From Spongiibacter pelagi (GTDB lineage: Bacteria > Pseudomonadota > Gammaproteobacteria > Pseudomonadales > Spongiibacteraceae), in contig NZ_JACXLD010000003.1 in the NCBI RefSeq assembly GCF_014705705.1, positions 1 to 64,000 of the forward strand: 64,000 nt of DNA, read 5' to 3'. This document shows, in pieces, positions 36,785 to 47,696 of this stretch. The translations under genes were made by a program, and so were the position numbers. The notes under the pieces were generated by a model. It worked only from the letters and a program-made list of their open reading frames with translations. It ran no database searches and was not told where the DNA came from. How positions within the stretch are numbered: the first letter of the stretch is position 1; every line of letters begins with the position of its first letter.

Positions 36785-38068
36785 TTACGCGTTTTCTCGG
36801 GCGATGGCGCGGTAGGCGATGTCGTTGCGGTAGTAGGCATCCTGCCACTCTATCTGGTGAAGGTTTTTATAGGCAAGCTGTTGTGCGGCGCTGACACTCT
36901 CGCCCAGTGCGGTTACACACAGCACTCGACCGCCAGCACTCAGCAGTTTGTCGCCGTCGAGCTTGGTGCCGGCATGGAAAACCTTGCTGGCTTCAGTTTC
37001 TGCGGGAATGCCGCGAATTTCTTGGCCCTTGGCATAATCGCCGGGATAGCCACCGGCGGCCATCACCACGCCAACGGCGGGACGGCTATCCCATTCAGCG
37101 CTGGCTCTATCCAATTCACCCGCTAGGGCGGCTTGGCACAGTGCCACCAAGTCAGATTGCAGGCGCAGCATAATCGGCTGGGTTTCTGGATCGCCAAAGC
37201 GGCAATTGTATTCAATGACTTTGGGCTGACCTTGCGGGTTGATCATCAAGCCGGCATAGAGGAAGCCGGTGTAGTCATTGCCTTCGGCGGCCATGCCTTT
37301 CACTGTGGGTTCAATAACCTGTTCCATAATGCGCTGGAACACATCGTCAGTCACTACTGGTGCAGGGGAGTAAGCGCCCATGCCGCCGGTATTGGGGCCG
37401 GTGTCGCCATCGCCAACGCGTTTGTGATCCTGACTGGTGGCCATTGGCAGAATGTTTTTGCCGTCGACCATGACAATAAAGCTGGCTTCTTCGCCTTCAA
37501 GAAACTCTTCAATGACGACGCGACAACCGGCATCACCAAAGGCATTACCCGACAGCATATCGCGCACGGCTTCTTCAGCTTGCTCCAAGGTCTCGGCAAC
37601 AATTACGCCTTTACCCGCCGCCAAACCGTCCGCTTTCACCACAATTGGTGCGCCTTTTTCACGCAGATAAGCCAGTGCGGGTTCCAACTCGGTAAAGTTT
37701 TGATAATCGGCGGTTGGGATATTTTGGCGCGCCAGAAAATCCTTGGTAAACGCCTTGGAGCCTTCCAGTTGCGCCGCGCCTTTGCTGGGGCCGAAACACG
37801 GCAAACCGCGTTCAGAAAAATAATCGACCACACCATCCACCAGCGGCGCTTCCGGGCCGACAATGGTCAGGCCGACATTATTGTTCTCGGCAAAATTAGC
37901 CAGCGCTTCGAAATCACCCACACCGATCTCGACATTCTCAATACCGCTGTCTAGCGCAGTACCGGCATTGCCCGGCGCCACAAAAACCGTGTCTACATTT
38001 GCAGACTGCGCGGCCTTCCATGCCAGTGCGTGTTCGCGGCCACCAGAGCCAATAATCAGTACGTTCAT
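36785..38068 (-). CDS. purD: Phosphoribosylamine-glycine ligase
   Basis: 427 residues of the ATP-grasp fold: MNVLIIGSGGREHALAWK, VVKADGLAAGKGVIV, EEFLEGEEASF, ATSQDHKRVGDGDTGPNTGGMGAYSP and EYNCRFGDPETQ. It carries out the second step of purine synthesis. It is 185 bases downstream of purH on the same strand, as in many gammaproteobacteria, and is followed by the RetS-like gene. Confidence 0.99.
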   Translation of the reverse strand: MNVLIIGSGGREHALAWKAAQSANVDTVFVAPGNAGTALDSGIENVEIGVGDFEALANFAENNNVGLTIVGPEAPLVDGVVDYFSERGLPCFGPSKGAAQLEGSKAFTKDFLARQNIPTADYQNFTELEPALAYLREKGAPIVVKADGLAAGKGVIVAETLEQAEEAVRDMLSGNAFGDAGCRVVIEEFLEGEEASFIVMVDGKNILPMATSQDHKRVGDGDTGPNTGGMGAYSPAPVVTDDVFQRIMEQVIEPTVKGMAAEGNDYTGFLYAGLMINPQGQPKVIEYNCRFGDPETQPIMLRLQSDLVALCQAALAGELDRASAEWDSRPAVGVVMAAGGYPGDYAKGQEIRGIPAETEASKVFHAGTKLDGDKLLSAGGRVLCVTALGESVSAAQQLAYKNLHQIEWQDAYYRNDIAYRAIARENA

Positions 38069-38253
38069 AGTCGTTTCTCTAAATTTGTTCTCGTTATGCC
38101 GCGTTTAACAATATTTACAGCATAGAGGGCTAAAAATTTTGTCGTAAAGCCAAGACGAAAATGCGCGCAGGGAGGGAGTGTATGCTTTATACACGACCGA
38201 CTGAGCACATTTTCAACGCCGGATTTGCGACAAAAGATCAGCCCGCAAAAGGA

Positions 38254-39834
38254 TTAGTGTCTAAAGTGGCGCATCCCGGTAAATACCATAGCCATGCCAT
38301 GCTCATCCGCTGCCGCAATCACTTCCTCATCCCGAATCGAACCGCCGGGCTGAATAATACAGCTAATCCCCACTTGGGCCGCATTGTCGATGCCGTCGCG
38401 GAAGGGGAAGAAGGCGTCAGATGCCATCACTGCGCCCTTCACTTCCAGGCCTGCGTGTTCGGCTTTAATTGCTGCGATACGTGCAGAGTTAACGCGGCTC
38501 ATCTGGCCGGCGCCAACACCGATGGTTTGACGGTTTTTACCGTAAACAATGGCGTTAGATTTAACGAACTTGGCGACTTTCCAAGTGAAAATCAGGTCGT
38601 GGATTTCCGCTTCGGTGGGCTGACGCTTGGTGACCACTTTCAGGTCGTCGGCGCCGACCATGCCGAGGTCGCGGTCTTGAATCAGCAGGCCGCCATTAAC
38701 GCGTTTGTAGTCGAAGGCGGGCTGGCTTTGATCCCATTGGCCGCAGGCCAGCAGGCGCACATTTTTCTTCTCAGCGACAATCGCCTGTGCCTCGGTGCTG
38801 ATGCTCGGAGCGATAATCACTTCCACAAATTGGCGGTCGCAAATGGCTTTGGCGGTAGCCGCATCCAGCTCGCGGTTAAAGGCGATAATGCCGCCGAACG
38901 CAGATTCTGGATCGGTGGCGAAGGCTAGTTCGTAGGCTTCGCCAATGCCGTTTAGCGACACGGCCACACCGCAGGGGTTGGCGTGTTTGACGATAACGCA
39001 GGCGGGCTTGGTGAACGATTTCACGCATTCCAGAGCGGCGTCGGTGTCGGCGATATTGTTGTAAGACAGCTCTTTGCCCTGCAACTGGGTTGCCGTGGCA
39101 ATGCAGGCTTCGGTGGGGGCTTTTTCAACATAGAAGGCTGAATCCTGATGGGGATTTTCGCCGTAGCGCATTTCCTGTGCTTTGAGGAATTGGCTGTTGA
39201 AGGTACGTGGAAATTTGTCGCTGCCACCGGGAACCAGACGGCCAAAGTAATTGGCAATAGCGCCATCATAGGCGGCGGTGTGTTCGTAAGCTTTGATTGC
39301 CAGATCAAAGCGGGTGGCTTGGCTCAGGCTGCCTTCATTGCCGCGCATTTCTTCGAGAATGCTGCTGTAGTCGCTGGCGTTAACCACAATGGCGACATCG
39401 CGGTGGTTTTTGGCCGCGGCGCGAACCATGGTGGGGCCGCCAATGTCGATATTTTCGATGGCGTCTTCCAGGCTGCAGTCGGGTTTGGCAACGGTAGCTT
39501 CAAAGGGGTAGAGGTTGACCACAACCATGTCGATGGCAGAGATGCCGTGCTCGGCCATAATGGCATCGTCAGTGCCGCGACGGCCTAAAATACCGCCGTG
39601 GACTTTGGGGTGCAGGGTCTTAACCCGGCCGTCCATCATTTCTGGGAAGCCGGTGTAGTCGGCAACTTCAGTTACCTCGATATTGTTTTGCTCCAGCAGG
39701 CGGAAGGTGCCGCCGGTAGAGAGCAGTTCAACATTCATGGCGCGGAGTTCGCGGGCGAATTCCACAATGCCGGATTTGTCGGAAACACTGATCAGAGCGC
39801 GGTTTACGCGGCGAGTCTGAGAGTCTGAAGTCAT
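38254..39834 (-). CDS. purH: Bifunctional AICAR transformylase/IMP cyclohydrolase
   Basis: 526 residues. The N-terminal cyclohydrolase half has [32 protein letters not shown] and [20 protein letters not shown]. The C-terminal transformylase has LRYGENPHQ seen as [38 protein letters not shown] and [12 protein letters not shown]. It performs the last two steps to IMP. Fis and DusB lie upstream. Confidence 0.99.
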   Translation of the reverse strand: MTSDSQTRRVNRALISVSDKSGIVEFARELRAMNVELLSTGGTFRLLEQNNIEVTEVADYTGFPEMMDGRVKTLHPKVHGGILGRRGTDDAIMAEHGISAIDMVVVNLYPFEATVAKPDCSLEDAIENIDIGGPTMVRAAAKNHRDVAIVVNASDYSSILEEMRGNEGSLSQATRFDLAIKAYEHTAAYDGAIANYFGRLVPGGSDKFPRTFNSQFLKAQEMRYGENPHQDSAFYVEKAPTEACIATATQLQGKELSYNNIADTDAALECVKSFTKPACVIVKHANPCGVAVSLNGIGEAYELAFATDPESAFGGIIAFNRELDAATAKAICDRQFVEVIIAPSISTEAQAIVAEKKNVRLLACGQWDQSQPAFDYKRVNGGLLIQDRDLGMVGADDLKVVTKRQPTEAEIHDLIFTWKVAKFVKSNAIVYGKNRQTIGVGAGQMSRVNSARIAAIKAEHAGLEVKGAVMASDAFFPFRDGIDNAAQVGISCIIQPGGSIRDEEVIAAADEHGMAMVFTGMRHFRH

Positions 39835-39873
39835 GCCTGTTTTGTGCCTATATAAAGTGAGAGAAATCTGGGA

Positions 39874-40167
39874 TTAAAGCAGGTCGTATTGCTTGAGCTT
39901 TTTGCGCAGGGTACCGCGATTCAGGCCCAGCATTTGAGAGGCCTTGGTTTGGTTGTTGCGGGTGTAGCGCATCACTTCTTCAAGCAGTGGGGCTTCAACT
40001 TCGGCGAGCACCATATTGTAAACGTCGGTGACGTCTTGACCGTCGATATTGGTAAGGTAAGTGGTGATGGCAATAGACACACTTTCACGCAGCGTTTTGG
40101 CCTGGCTGATGTCGTTGCTCAGGGTGCTGGTGACGTTGTCTAGGGCTTCGTTGGTGCTAAGGTTCAT
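39874..40167 (-). CDS. fis: Nucleoid protein Fis
   Basis: 97 residues: an N-terminal helical part with two variable arms and a C-terminal helix-turn-helix, [30 protein letters not shown], as in Fis. Its start overlaps the dusB stop by 4 bases, the standard dusB-fis arrangement. It bends DNA and activates rRNA and other growth-related promoters. Confidence 0.98.
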   Translation of the reverse strand: MNLSTNEALDNVTSTLSNDISQAKTLRESVSIAITTYLTNIDGQDVTDVYNMVLAEVEAPLLEEVMRYTRNNQTKASQMLGLNRGTLRKKLKQYDLL

Positions 40168-41192
40168 GCGGCGGCATCCTGTGTAAATTGTTCTCGCTGT
40201 TCAAAGAAAGTTTGAATAGCGTCAAGTTGTGCACTGGCTGAATCCAGTGTGTTGAACTGGCGTCGAAACTCCTCGTTGAAGTGAGTCGCGGCCGTTCCGT
40301 TTTGTTCTTTGGTGTTGTCTTGGGCCAGATACCACGCGCAGTGTTTACGCGCGATTCTTAAGCCTTGATGTTCTCCGTAGAACTGGTGCAGTGACTGCAG
40401 GTGTTCTAGCAGTACCGCCTGTTTAAGCTCTTTGGCGATCGGTGCCATGTGTTGTCCGGTTTCCAGAAAATGATTTATTTCCTGAAAAATCCAGGGTCGC
40501 CCCTGGGCGCTGCGACCGATCATCACGCCGTCGGCACCGGTGTAGGCCAATACCTCGGCGGCTTTTTCGACGCTGTCGATATCGCCATTGGCGAATACCG
40601 GAATGCTGAGTGCCTGAGCGATCTCGGCGATGGTGTCGTATTCGGCTTCGCCCATAAACCGGCAGGCTCGGCTGCGGCCATGAACGGCGAGCGACTGAAT
40701 GCCGAGGTCTTCCGCCATGCGGGCAATCTCTACCCCATTGCGCTGATCGGTTGACCAGCCGGTGCGAATTTTCAGAGTCACCGGAATCGAAACCGAGGCG
40801 ACCACGGCGCGCAATATTTGTTCAACCAGTTCTGGTTCGCGCAACAGGGCAGAGCCTGCGGCACGTTTCAAAACTTTTTTGGCAGGGCAGCCCATATTGA
40901 TATCAATGATATCGGCGCCCATGGCTTCGCAGCCTCGGGCGGCATCGGCCATCATGTCTGGGTCGGCGCCGGCAATTTGAACGGCGCGGGGGCCTTCATC
41001 GTCGGCGGCCAGACGCAGATGACTCTTGCGGGTATGCCAGAGCTCGCTGTTACTGATCAGCATTTCCGAGGTGGTCAGACCGGCGCCAAAGCGTCGGCAA
41101 AGACGGCGAAAGGGCAGATCCGTTATCCCTGCCATTGGTGCCAACACGGCTCGCGATGGGAGCGGATGGGGGCCAATAGCAAGTGACTTCAT
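40164..41192 (-). CDS. dusB: tRNA-dihydrouridine synthase B
   Basis: 342 residues of the FMN TIM-barrel: [43 protein letters not shown] (catalytic Cys in GCP), [34 protein letters not shown] and [15 protein letters not shown]. It reduces uridine in tRNA. It heads the dusB-fis transcription unit. The 170 bases upstream probably hold the shared promoter; I could not define it. Confidence 0.98.
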   Translation of the reverse strand: MKSLAIGPHPLPSRAVLAPMAGITDLPFRRLCRRFGAGLTTSEMLISNSELWHTRKSHLRLAADDEGPRAVQIAGADPDMMADAARGCEAMGADIIDINMGCPAKKVLKRAAGSALLREPELVEQILRAVVASVSIPVTLKIRTGWSTDQRNGVEIARMAEDLGIQSLAVHGRSRACRFMGEAEYDTIAEIAQALSIPVFANGDIDSVEKAAEVLAYTGADGVMIGRSAQGRPWIFQEINHFLETGQHMAPIAKELKQAVLLEHLQSLHQFYGEHQGLRIARKHCAWYLAQDNTKEQNGTAATHFNEEFRRQFNTLDSASAQLDAIQTFFEQREQFTQDAAA

Positions 41193-41362
41193 GTCCAGAA
41201 ATACGCCTCGGAGAGTTCAGTGACCGCGAAAAAACAGGCCGGCTATGATACTCGCAAGGTGGGGTGATCGGAAGTCTTGCGTTTAAAAAATAACCAGTTT
41301 TTGCGGCGAATTTTGGACTGGCGAGAGCGGGAAAATTTTGCTATGTGGGCGCTTGTCTGAGC

Positions 41363-42358
41363 CTAATTTGGACTCAATTCCAGTCGATAATTGACCGCAT
41401 CCGGGCCGGGGTCAACGATCGCCAGGGCAATGTGGACGGGTTGTCGAGGCGGTAACAGGGAAAGCCCGCGCAGTTCGCCAGCCAAATATTCGCGTGGTTT
41501 AAATATCCGACTAGCCAGTTCCTGATCGTTGAGGTCGCTAAATCTTAGGGCGAGGTTGGGAAAGGGAACGGCGTCACTGCCATTGTTGACAATGATGGTG
41601 TCGATTTGCAGCGCGTGCTCCCGTTCTGGGTGTTTGCGCACTAACAGGTTTTGGGATTGCAGTTGTTGTACCTTGGGTGCATCAACTTGGCTTTCGCGAG
41701 ACAGTTTTTGCAACCAATTCTCGCAGGGCCAGTGTTTGCTTTCGCATAGCGTCAGAAATTTTTCGCCAGAAGGCGTGGCCAGCAGCTCTTGTTGTTTCCA
41801 CAGTAAGAGTTGGCCGATGATTCCTAGCGCGGCGATGGCGCACAATAATACCCACACGCCACGGCGGTAAGCTGGTGGCGCTTGGTGATGTTCAAAGTCG
41901 TGATTGTGGGTGTTGAGCGAGCTGAGTATTTCCAGCGGGCTGCGTTCGCTGTGCGGTTTGCTTTCGTCGACGGGAGTGGCTTCGTCAGTCTCAGGCAGGC
42001 TTGTTTTGGACTGGATTACTTCGGACTTGATGGCTTCGGACTGGCTTGCTTCGGGCTGGATTGCCTCAATGGCAGGGGTTTCAGGTTCTAATGCTTCCGG
42101 TGCAGTCTCTTCGATTTCTGCTTCTTGAGGCGCCTCGATGGTGGCGATCTGGTTTTCTACTTCTAGTGTTTCTTGCAAGGGTGTATCTAGAGCGGGCGTG
42201 TTGGCATTAAAAATATGCATACATACGCCGCAACGAACCAAGCCGCCAGCCGCCTGTAGCTGGGCGTCTTGTACGCGAAAGCGGGTTTCACATTCGGGAC
42301 AGCGGGTGTGGATGCTTTTATTACTTTCTTTATTGTCGGCGTGAATGCTGTCAGTCAT
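41363..42358 (-). CDS. Zinc-ribbon membrane protein, DUF3426 family
   Basis: 331 residues. An N-terminal MJ0042-type zinc ribbon (TRCPECETRFRV ... GLVRCGVCMHIF) has four Cys. A Glu/Pro-rich low-complexity region follows (about 60-150). One membrane helix (about 168-190) leads to a C-terminal DUF3426 domain with HALQIDTIIVNNG and PPRQPVHIALAI. The role is unknown; the gene next to prmA is conserved in pseudomonads. The acidic linker contains four 15-base tandem units, so its length may vary between strains. Confidence 0.88.
   Translation of the reverse strand: MTDSIHADNKESNKSIHTRCPECETRFRVQDAQLQAAGGLVRCGVCMHIFNANTPALDTPLQETLEVENQIATIEAPQEAEIEETAPEALEPETPAIEAIQPEASQSEAIKSEVIQSKTSLPETDEATPVDESKPHSERSPLEILSSLNTHNHDFEHHQAPPAYRRGVWVLLCAIAALGIIGQLLLWKQQELLATPSGEKFLTLCESKHWPCENWLQKLSRESQVDAPKVQQLQSQNLLVRKHPEREHALQIDTIIVNNGSDAVPFPNLALRFSDLNDQELASRIFKPREYLAGELRGLSLLPPRQPVHIALAIVDPGPDAVNYRLELSPN
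42008..42067 (-). repeat. Four tandem 15-base units in the DUF3426 gene
   Basis: Units 42008-42022, 42023-42037, 42038-42052 and 42053-42067 read GGACTGGATTACTTC with a few changes each. They are in frame and encode degenerate E-A-I-Q/K-S/P pentapeptides in the acidic linker. The array could change length by slippage without a frameshift. Confidence 0.75.
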
Positions 42359-42389
42359 GGTGTGAGCGTGGTCGGAGAAAGCCGGTAGT

Positions 42390-43277
42390 TTACCCGGCTT
42401 TGCGCTGTCCGGTAATCCTTAGCCATTCCTCGCGCTGGGCGCGGTCTATGTCAGTAAACCATTCGCTGTAGCGCTCGCTCAGTAAATCGCCCTGGGTGTG
42501 CAGTATGCCCGAGAGGCAGATTGGGGTTGCCGGTGCCAGATAGCCGGCCAGTTGCGGGGCCAGCTCTAGCAGTGGGCCGGCCAGAATATTGGCAACCACC
42601 GCATCGCCGCTCAGGTTTTCTGGAATTTGCGTAGGTAGAAAACACTCAACGCGTTCAGGGGCGATATTATTGCGCTGAGCATTGTCGCGGGTGGCGATTA
42701 GTGCCTGGGGATCGTTGTCCACCGCGATCATTTTTTCCGCGCCGAGCAATAGCGCGGCAATGCCGAGAATGCCGGAGCCGCAACCGTAGTCGATCACGGT
42801 TTTACCTGTTAGGTCTTGTTGATCCAGCCATTGCAGGCAGAGAAACGTGGTGGGGTGGGTGCCGGTGCCAAAGGCCAGACCGGGGTCTAGCATCAAGTTG
42901 ACGGCATTGGCATCCGTCGGTTCGCGCCAGCTTGGGCAAATCCACAGGCGCTCGCCACATTGAATAGGTTGGTAGCTGTCCATCCACTCGCGAATCCAGT
43001 CGCGATCTTCAAGAATTTCTACTTTTAGTGGGGGCAGGGGTGCAGTATAGCTGGCCGCCAAGGCGACCAGCAGTGCATCGGTGTCGGCATCAGCACTGAA
43101 CAGCCCGGTTACCCGAGTGCTGTCCCATACCGGACGCTCACCAACGCCGGGTTCAAAAACGGGTTGATCGGCGCCGTCTTCCATGGTGACGGCGGCGGCG
43201 CCAATTTCCATTAGCGCATCTTCCAGTGCCGAGGCACTTTCCCTATTTGCCGATAGACGTAGTTGAATCCAGCTCAT
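42390..43277 (-). CDS. prmA: Ribosomal protein L11 methyltransferase
   Basis: 295 residues. The N-terminal substrate-binding domain is followed by a SAM-methyltransferase core: PGLAFGTGTHPTT, VIDYGCGSGILGIAALLLGA, AVDNDPQAL, and the N-I-L-A-G-P motif in VVANILAGPLLELAPQL. It trimethylates L11. It is next to accC as in Pseudomonas. Confidence 0.98.
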   Translation of the reverse strand: MSWIQLRLSANRESASALEDALMEIGAAAVTMEDGADQPVFEPGVGERPVWDSTRVTGLFSADADTDALLVALAASYTAPLPPLKVEILEDRDWIREWMDSYQPIQCGERLWICPSWREPTDANAVNLMLDPGLAFGTGTHPTTFLCLQWLDQQDLTGKTVIDYGCGSGILGIAALLLGAEKMIAVDNDPQALIATRDNAQRNNIAPERVECFLPTQIPENLSGDAVVANILAGPLLELAPQLAGYLAPATPICLSGILHTQGDLLSERYSEWFTDIDRAQREEWLRITGQRKAG

Positions 43278-43291
43278 TATTTTTAGGAACC

Positions 43292-44632
43292 TTAGAGCTT
43301 TAATTTCTTTTCGAGATAATGAATGCTGACGCCGCCTTCTTTGAAAGCGCTGTCGCGTACCAGATCTCGGTGCAACTCCGTGTTGGTGCGAATGCCGTCA
43401 ACAATCAGCTCGTCCAGCGCAGTGCGCATACGGTTGAGTGCTTGTTTGCGGTCGTCGCCCCAAGTGATGATTTTAGCCACCATGGAATCGTAGTTCGGCG
43501 GTACGGTGTAGCCGCTGTACAGGTGCGAATCTACCCGAACCCCTAAGCCGCCCGGCGCGTGGTAATGCTTGATCGTACCGGGGCAGGGCATAAAGGTTTT
43601 GGGGTCTTCGGCGTTGATACGGCATTCAAAGGCATGGCCTTTGATCACGATATCGTCCTGGGTCAGGCTCAATTTTTCACCGCCAGCAATTTTCAGTTGC
43701 TCTTTAATCAGGTCTATGCCGGTCACCATTTCGCTGACAGGGTGCTCAACCTGAATACGGGTGTTCATTTCAATAAAGAAGAACTCGCCGTTTTCGTAAA
43801 GGAACTCAAAGGTGCCCGCACCGCGATAGTTGATCTTTTTACAAGCGTCGACACAGGACATGGCAACGCGGTTGCGCACGTCATCGGGAATGCCGGGAGC
43901 GGGGGCTTCTTCCAATACCTTTTGGTGGCGGCGCTGCAAGGAGCAGTCGCGATCACCGAGGTGAATGGCATTGCCTTGGCCGTCGGCCAGTACCTGAATT
44001 TCCACGTGGCGTGGATTTTCCAGAAATTTTTCGATGTAGACCGTATCGTCACCAAAAGCCGCTTTGGCTTCAGACTGGGTCACATAAACCGCATTCAGCA
44101 GGGCGGCTTCGCTGTGAACCACGCGCATACCGCGACCACCGCCACCGGCAGCAGCTTTAATAATAACGGGGTAGCCAATGCGCCGGGCGATTTGCATGGT
44201 GCGGTCGCCGTCTTCGGTAATCGGGCCGTCGGAGCCGGGTACGGTGGGTACGCCTGCTTCTTTCATGGCTTTGATGGCCGAAACTTTATCGCCCATCAGG
44301 CGGATAACATCGGCATTGGGGCCAATAAAGGTGAAGCCGCTCTTTTCCACTTGCTCGGCAAAATCGGCGTTTTCCGCCAGAAAGCCGTAGCCAGGGTGGA
44401 TGGCCACCGCATCAGTGACTTCGGCGGCACTGATAATAGCGGGAATATTTAAATAGCTGGCGGGTGAAGGTGCGGGGCCTATACACACTGCCTCATCGGC
44501 GAGGCGAACGTGCATCAGATCGCGGTCTGCGAGGGAGTGAACCGCCACAGTTTTGATGCCCATTTCTTTACAGGCACGCAAAATCCGCAGGGCGATTTCG
44601 CCTCGGTTTGCAATAACGACTTTTTTAAGCAT
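43292..44632 (-). CDS. accC: Acetyl-CoA carboxylase, biotin carboxylase subunit
   Basis: 446 residues of ATP-grasp: [102 protein letters not shown]. It carboxylates the biotin on AccB using bicarbonate and ATP. It lies 45 bases after accB. Confidence 0.99.
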   Translation of the reverse strand: MLKKVVIANRGEIALRILRACKEMGIKTVAVHSLADRDLMHVRLADEAVCIGPAPSPASYLNIPAIISAAEVTDAVAIHPGYGFLAENADFAEQVEKSGFTFIGPNADVIRLMGDKVSAIKAMKEAGVPTVPGSDGPITEDGDRTMQIARRIGYPVIIKAAAGGGGRGMRVVHSEAALLNAVYVTQSEAKAAFGDDTVYIEKFLENPRHVEIQVLADGQGNAIHLGDRDCSLQRRHQKVLEEAPAPGIPDDVRNRVAMSCVDACKKINYRGAGTFEFLYENGEFFFIEMNTRIQVEHPVSEMVTGIDLIKEQLKIAGGEKLSLTQDDIVIKGHAFECRINAEDPKTFMPCPGTIKHYHAPGGLGVRVDSHLYSGYTVPPNYDSMVAKIITWGDDRKQALNRMRTALDELIVDGIRTNTELHRDLVRDSAFKEGGVSIHYLEKKLKL

Positions 44633-44677
44633 GTCGAATCCGTCTGTGTTTGGGAATGGCGTCAGCCGTTTCCAGAA

Positions 44678-45142
44678 TTAAACGATGGTGATCAATGGCT
44701 GATCGAATTCCACGGGTTGGGCGTCGTCGACCAAAATGGCCTCGATTACACCGGACTTGTCCGCTTCGATCTGGTTCATCATCTTCATCGCTTCGACGAT
44801 GCAGACAACATCGCCAGCTTTAACGTGTTGGCCAACTTCGGCAAAGGCCGGTGAGCCGGGTGACGGCGCGCGGTAGAAAGTGCCGACCATGGGTGATTTG
44901 ATCACATGGCCATTAATGGCTTTTTCTGCGGCGGGGGCTGCTTCAGCCGGTGCCGCCGCGGCGGGCGCAGCAACAGGCGCCGCTGCTACGGGTGCAGGCT
45001 GTGCGTAGTATTGTGCTGGCGCGGCAACATTACCGCTGTTGCGGCTGATACGAACAGACTCTTCGCCCTCTTTAATCTCCAGCTCATCGATATTGGATTC
45101 TTCGAGCAGCTCAATCAGTTTTTTTACTTTTCTGATGTCCAT
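44678..45142 (-). CDS. accB: Acetyl-CoA carboxylase, biotin carboxyl carrier protein
   Basis: 154 residues. An N-terminal helix ([16 protein letters not shown]), an Ala/Pro-rich flexible linker (about 38-70), and a C-terminal biotinyl domain with [15 protein letters not shown], whose middle Lys is the biotin site. The domain has the thumb insert found in AccB ([11 protein letters not shown]). It works with AccC and the carboxyltransferase encoded elsewhere. First in the accB-accC pair. Confidence 0.99.
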   Translation of the reverse strand: MDIRKVKKLIELLEESNIDELEIKEGEESVRISRNSGNVAAPAQYYAQPAPVAAAPVAAPAAAAPAEAAPAAEKAINGHVIKSPMVGTFYRAPSPGSPAFAEVGQHVKAGDVVCIVEAMKMMNQIEADKSGVIEAILVDDAQPVEFDQPLITIV

Positions 45143-45210
45143 AGTGACTCTCTAATAAGTGTTCAAATAAATAAAAGTGAAGCGTAAATATTGTTGTTAC
45201 CCTTGCGGGC

Positions 45211-45654
45211 TTAATTGTTTTCTAGCGCAGCAATGGCCGCTTGCAGCGCCAGCAAGTAACCCTGCGCACCCAATCCGCAGATCACGCCTTTGGCAATATC
45301 TGAGAAGAAAGAGTGGTGGCGGAATTCATCGCGCTGGTAAACGTTAGACAGGTGAACCTCTATAAAAGGAATGTCTACCGCCAGCAGTGCATCCCGCAGC
45401 GCTACACTGGTATGGGTGAACGCAGCGGGATTGAAAATAATAAAATTAATACCCTCGGGGCGAGCGGTATGAATACGCTCGATTAATTCGTATTCGGCAT
45501 TGCTTTGCAGGCACTGCAAGTGGTGGCCGGCATCTGTGGCGGCTTGTTGCAGGCTGGTATTAATGTCGTCGAGGGTTTGCGAGCCGTACACGCCGGGTTC
45601 CCGGGTGCCGAGCAAGTTTAGATTGGGGCCGTGCAATACAAGAATGGAAGCCAT
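45211..45654 (-). CDS. aroQ: 3-dehydroquinate dehydratase, type II
   Basis: 147 residues: [19 protein letters not shown] (catalytic Tyr), [32 protein letters not shown] (catalytic His) and [23 protein letters not shown]. It performs the third shikimate step. It lies 68 bases upstream of accB, so it may be read with it, as in Pseudomonas. Confidence 0.99.
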   Translation of the reverse strand: MASILVLHGPNLNLLGTREPGVYGSQTLDDINTSLQQAATDAGHHLQCLQSNAEYELIERIHTARPEGINFIIFNPAAFTHTSVALRDALLAVDIPFIEVHLSNVYQRDEFRHHSFFSDIAKGVICGLGAQGYLLALQAAIAALENN

Positions 45655-45838
45655 AGCGGTGCAGATATATCCCCGTCTGATAATGCTGCGGATTGTGCAC
45701 TATTTACAAAACGGGGTTCAAGGGCTTTCTGGAGAATTTTTGAGATATATGCCTAATCCCTGCAGATTCCCCGAAGTTTCCAGTCATATTCCTGCAATGT
45801 TGTTTTCAGTGACAACACTGTGTTGATTATATTTTGAT

Positions 45839-47572
45839 CTACCTCAAGCTGCTTAACACAATCTCTTTGGTGAGAATTTGAGGCAAAACCACCGCCGGCT
45901 GGGCGATGTCTGCGGGGAAGTACAAATAAAGCGGCACACCATTGCGCTGATAGTCGGCCAGTAAGTCGGTAATGGCAGGGTCGTAACGTGTCCAGTCCGC
46001 GACCAGATAGACAATGTTTCGCTCGGCAAAGGCCTGTTGAATTTCGTCGGTATTCAATACCAGATTTTCATTGGCAGCGCAGGTGATACACCAGTCGGCG
46101 GTGACATCCAGAAAAACCGCCTGACCATTTTCACGGAAGCGCTCGATTTGACTGCGATCAAAGCCGGACTGCTGCTGCAGTTGTTTGCTGTTATCAGCGT
46201 TAAAGGTATTGGCCAATAAAAAGGGAATGGCTAACAGGCTGAGCAGGGCAAGGCCTTTACCCAGTGTTTTGCGCTGCCATAACCACAGCGCAAAGCCGAT
46301 AAGCAGCCAGCAGAGTAGATTGGCGGCCATGCCATTGGCGCCGGTTTGACGGCCAACAACCCATGCCAACCAGATGGCGGTGGCTAATAGCGGGAAGGCC
46401 ATAAACTGGCGCAGGGTCACCATCCACATGCCGGGCTTGGGCAATAGGGCCAGCCAGCGAGGAAACAGCGTCAGTAATAAAATAGGTAAGGCCATACCGA
46501 GGCCGAGGGCGGCAAATACCAATAGCGATATAGCTGGTGGTTGAGTGGCGGCAAAACCTACGGCGCTGCCCATAAAGGGTGCGGTACAGGGGCTGGCAAC
46601 TAGGGTGGCTAAAACGCCGGTGAAAAAGCTGCCTTGGTAACCGCCCTTTTGAGTAAGTTCGCCGCCCAAACTCATAAAGCTGCCGCCGATCTCAAACAGG
46701 CCAAGCATATTCAAGCTCAGCACAAAAAACAGGCCGGCAAGGGCGCTGACAAACCACGGGCTTTGTAGTTGGAAACCCCAACCCACAGCTTGGCCGGCTT
46801 GCTGGAGCCCAATCAAGACCCCGGCAACGGCGATAAAGCTGAGTACCACGCCGGCGGTATAAGATAGGCCGTGTCCGCTTGGGCGGCCTTCATGGGCATT
46901 GGCAAAACTTAATACTTTCAGCCCCAAAACCGGGAATACGCAGGGCATTAAATTCAGAATAGCGCCGCCCAGCGCCGCCGAAAGCAAAATAAATAGCAGG
47001 CTGGCTACGCCAACGGGAGCGCTTGCTGCTGTGACCGTGTTGTTGGTTTCACCTGCGGCCATGGCGCGGGCCGTTTTGGCGTCCAGCTCGGTAAATCCAC
47101 CCTTGCCATCTCGAGTAAAAAATTGATCGCGCGGCGGGTAACAGAGCCCCGCATCGGCGCAACCTTGAGAACGAATTTTGAAAATGGCCTGCGCATCGTT
47201 GGAGAAGCCGCTGATGTGGATGGCGGTGGCGTTGTAGTACACCTCGGTTTCGCCAAAGAATTCGTCGTGTTTGATCTTCCCTGTTTCGTATTCGGCAGAC
47301 AGAGTAGATGTTGTTGCGGTGTTTAATTCACTAACCGCAAAGCGCTCGCGGTAGAGATAGTAGCCGTCAGCAATAGTCCAAAACGCGGTTAACTGATCGC
47401 CGTTCTCGACCAGATCGACTTGATAGGCTTGTTCGACTGGCAGAAAACTGGGTTCTGACTGAGTATTTGCTTCTTCGGCAAATGGGTCGGTAGCGGCCAG
47501 CCCTTGCGAGGGAAGCAGTGCAAAATTAACAACAAATAACAGTAAAAACGTGAACAGTGATTTCATATTCAA
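45839..47572 (-). CDS. dsbD: Thiol:disulfide interchange protein DsbD
   Basis: 577 residues. After a signal peptide comes the periplasmic alpha domain with CADAGLCYPP. The eight-helix beta domain has the redox pair in LMPCVFPVLGLK and SPCTAPFMGS. The C-terminal thioredoxin-like gamma domain has DVTADWCITCAANE. It carries electrons from cytoplasmic thioredoxin to periplasmic DsbC, DsbG and cytochrome maturation proteins. Divergent from a copper chaperone gene, and adjacent to aroQ as in P. aeruginosa (dipZ). Confidence 0.98.
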   Translation of the reverse strand: MNMKSLFTFLLLFVVNFALLPSQGLAATDPFAEEANTQSEPSFLPVEQAYQVDLVENGDQLTAFWTIADGYYLYRERFAVSELNTATTSTLSAEYETGKIKHDEFFGETEVYYNATAIHISGFSNDAQAIFKIRSQGCADAGLCYPPRDQFFTRDGKGGFTELDAKTARAMAAGETNNTVTAASAPVGVASLLFILLSAALGGAILNLMPCVFPVLGLKVLSFANAHEGRPSGHGLSYTAGVVLSFIAVAGVLIGLQQAGQAVGWGFQLQSPWFVSALAGLFFVLSLNMLGLFEIGGSFMSLGGELTQKGGYQGSFFTGVLATLVASPCTAPFMGSAVGFAATQPPAISLLVFAALGLGMALPILLLTLFPRWLALLPKPGMWMVTLRQFMAFPLLATAIWLAWVVGRQTGANGMAANLLCWLLIGFALWLWQRKTLGKGLALLSLLAIPFLLANTFNADNSKQLQQQSGFDRSQIERFRENGQAVFLDVTADWCITCAANENLVLNTDEIQQAFAERNIVYLVADWTRYDPAITDLLADYQRNGVPLYLYFPADIAQPAVVLPQILTKEIVLSSLR

Positions 47573-47696
47573 GTATGGGTAACGGTATGATCATCATTAG
47601 AATTTGGGCCCAGTATAGGGCCTGTGCCATGCCGGTGAAATCGATATATGCAGATTTTGGCGGCGGCGAACGGATAGTGGGTTTGGAGGAAAATCA

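Noticed and set aside
37133-37954. 273-codon open frame opposite purD
   Set aside because: Antisense shadow of a conserved enzyme; composition mirrors the real gene.
38069-38253. PurR operator between purH and purD
   Set aside because: No ACGCAAACG-like palindrome could be found in the gap.
43559-44452. 297-codon open frame opposite accC
   Set aside because: Complement of a highly conserved gene, no ribosome site and no recognisable motif.
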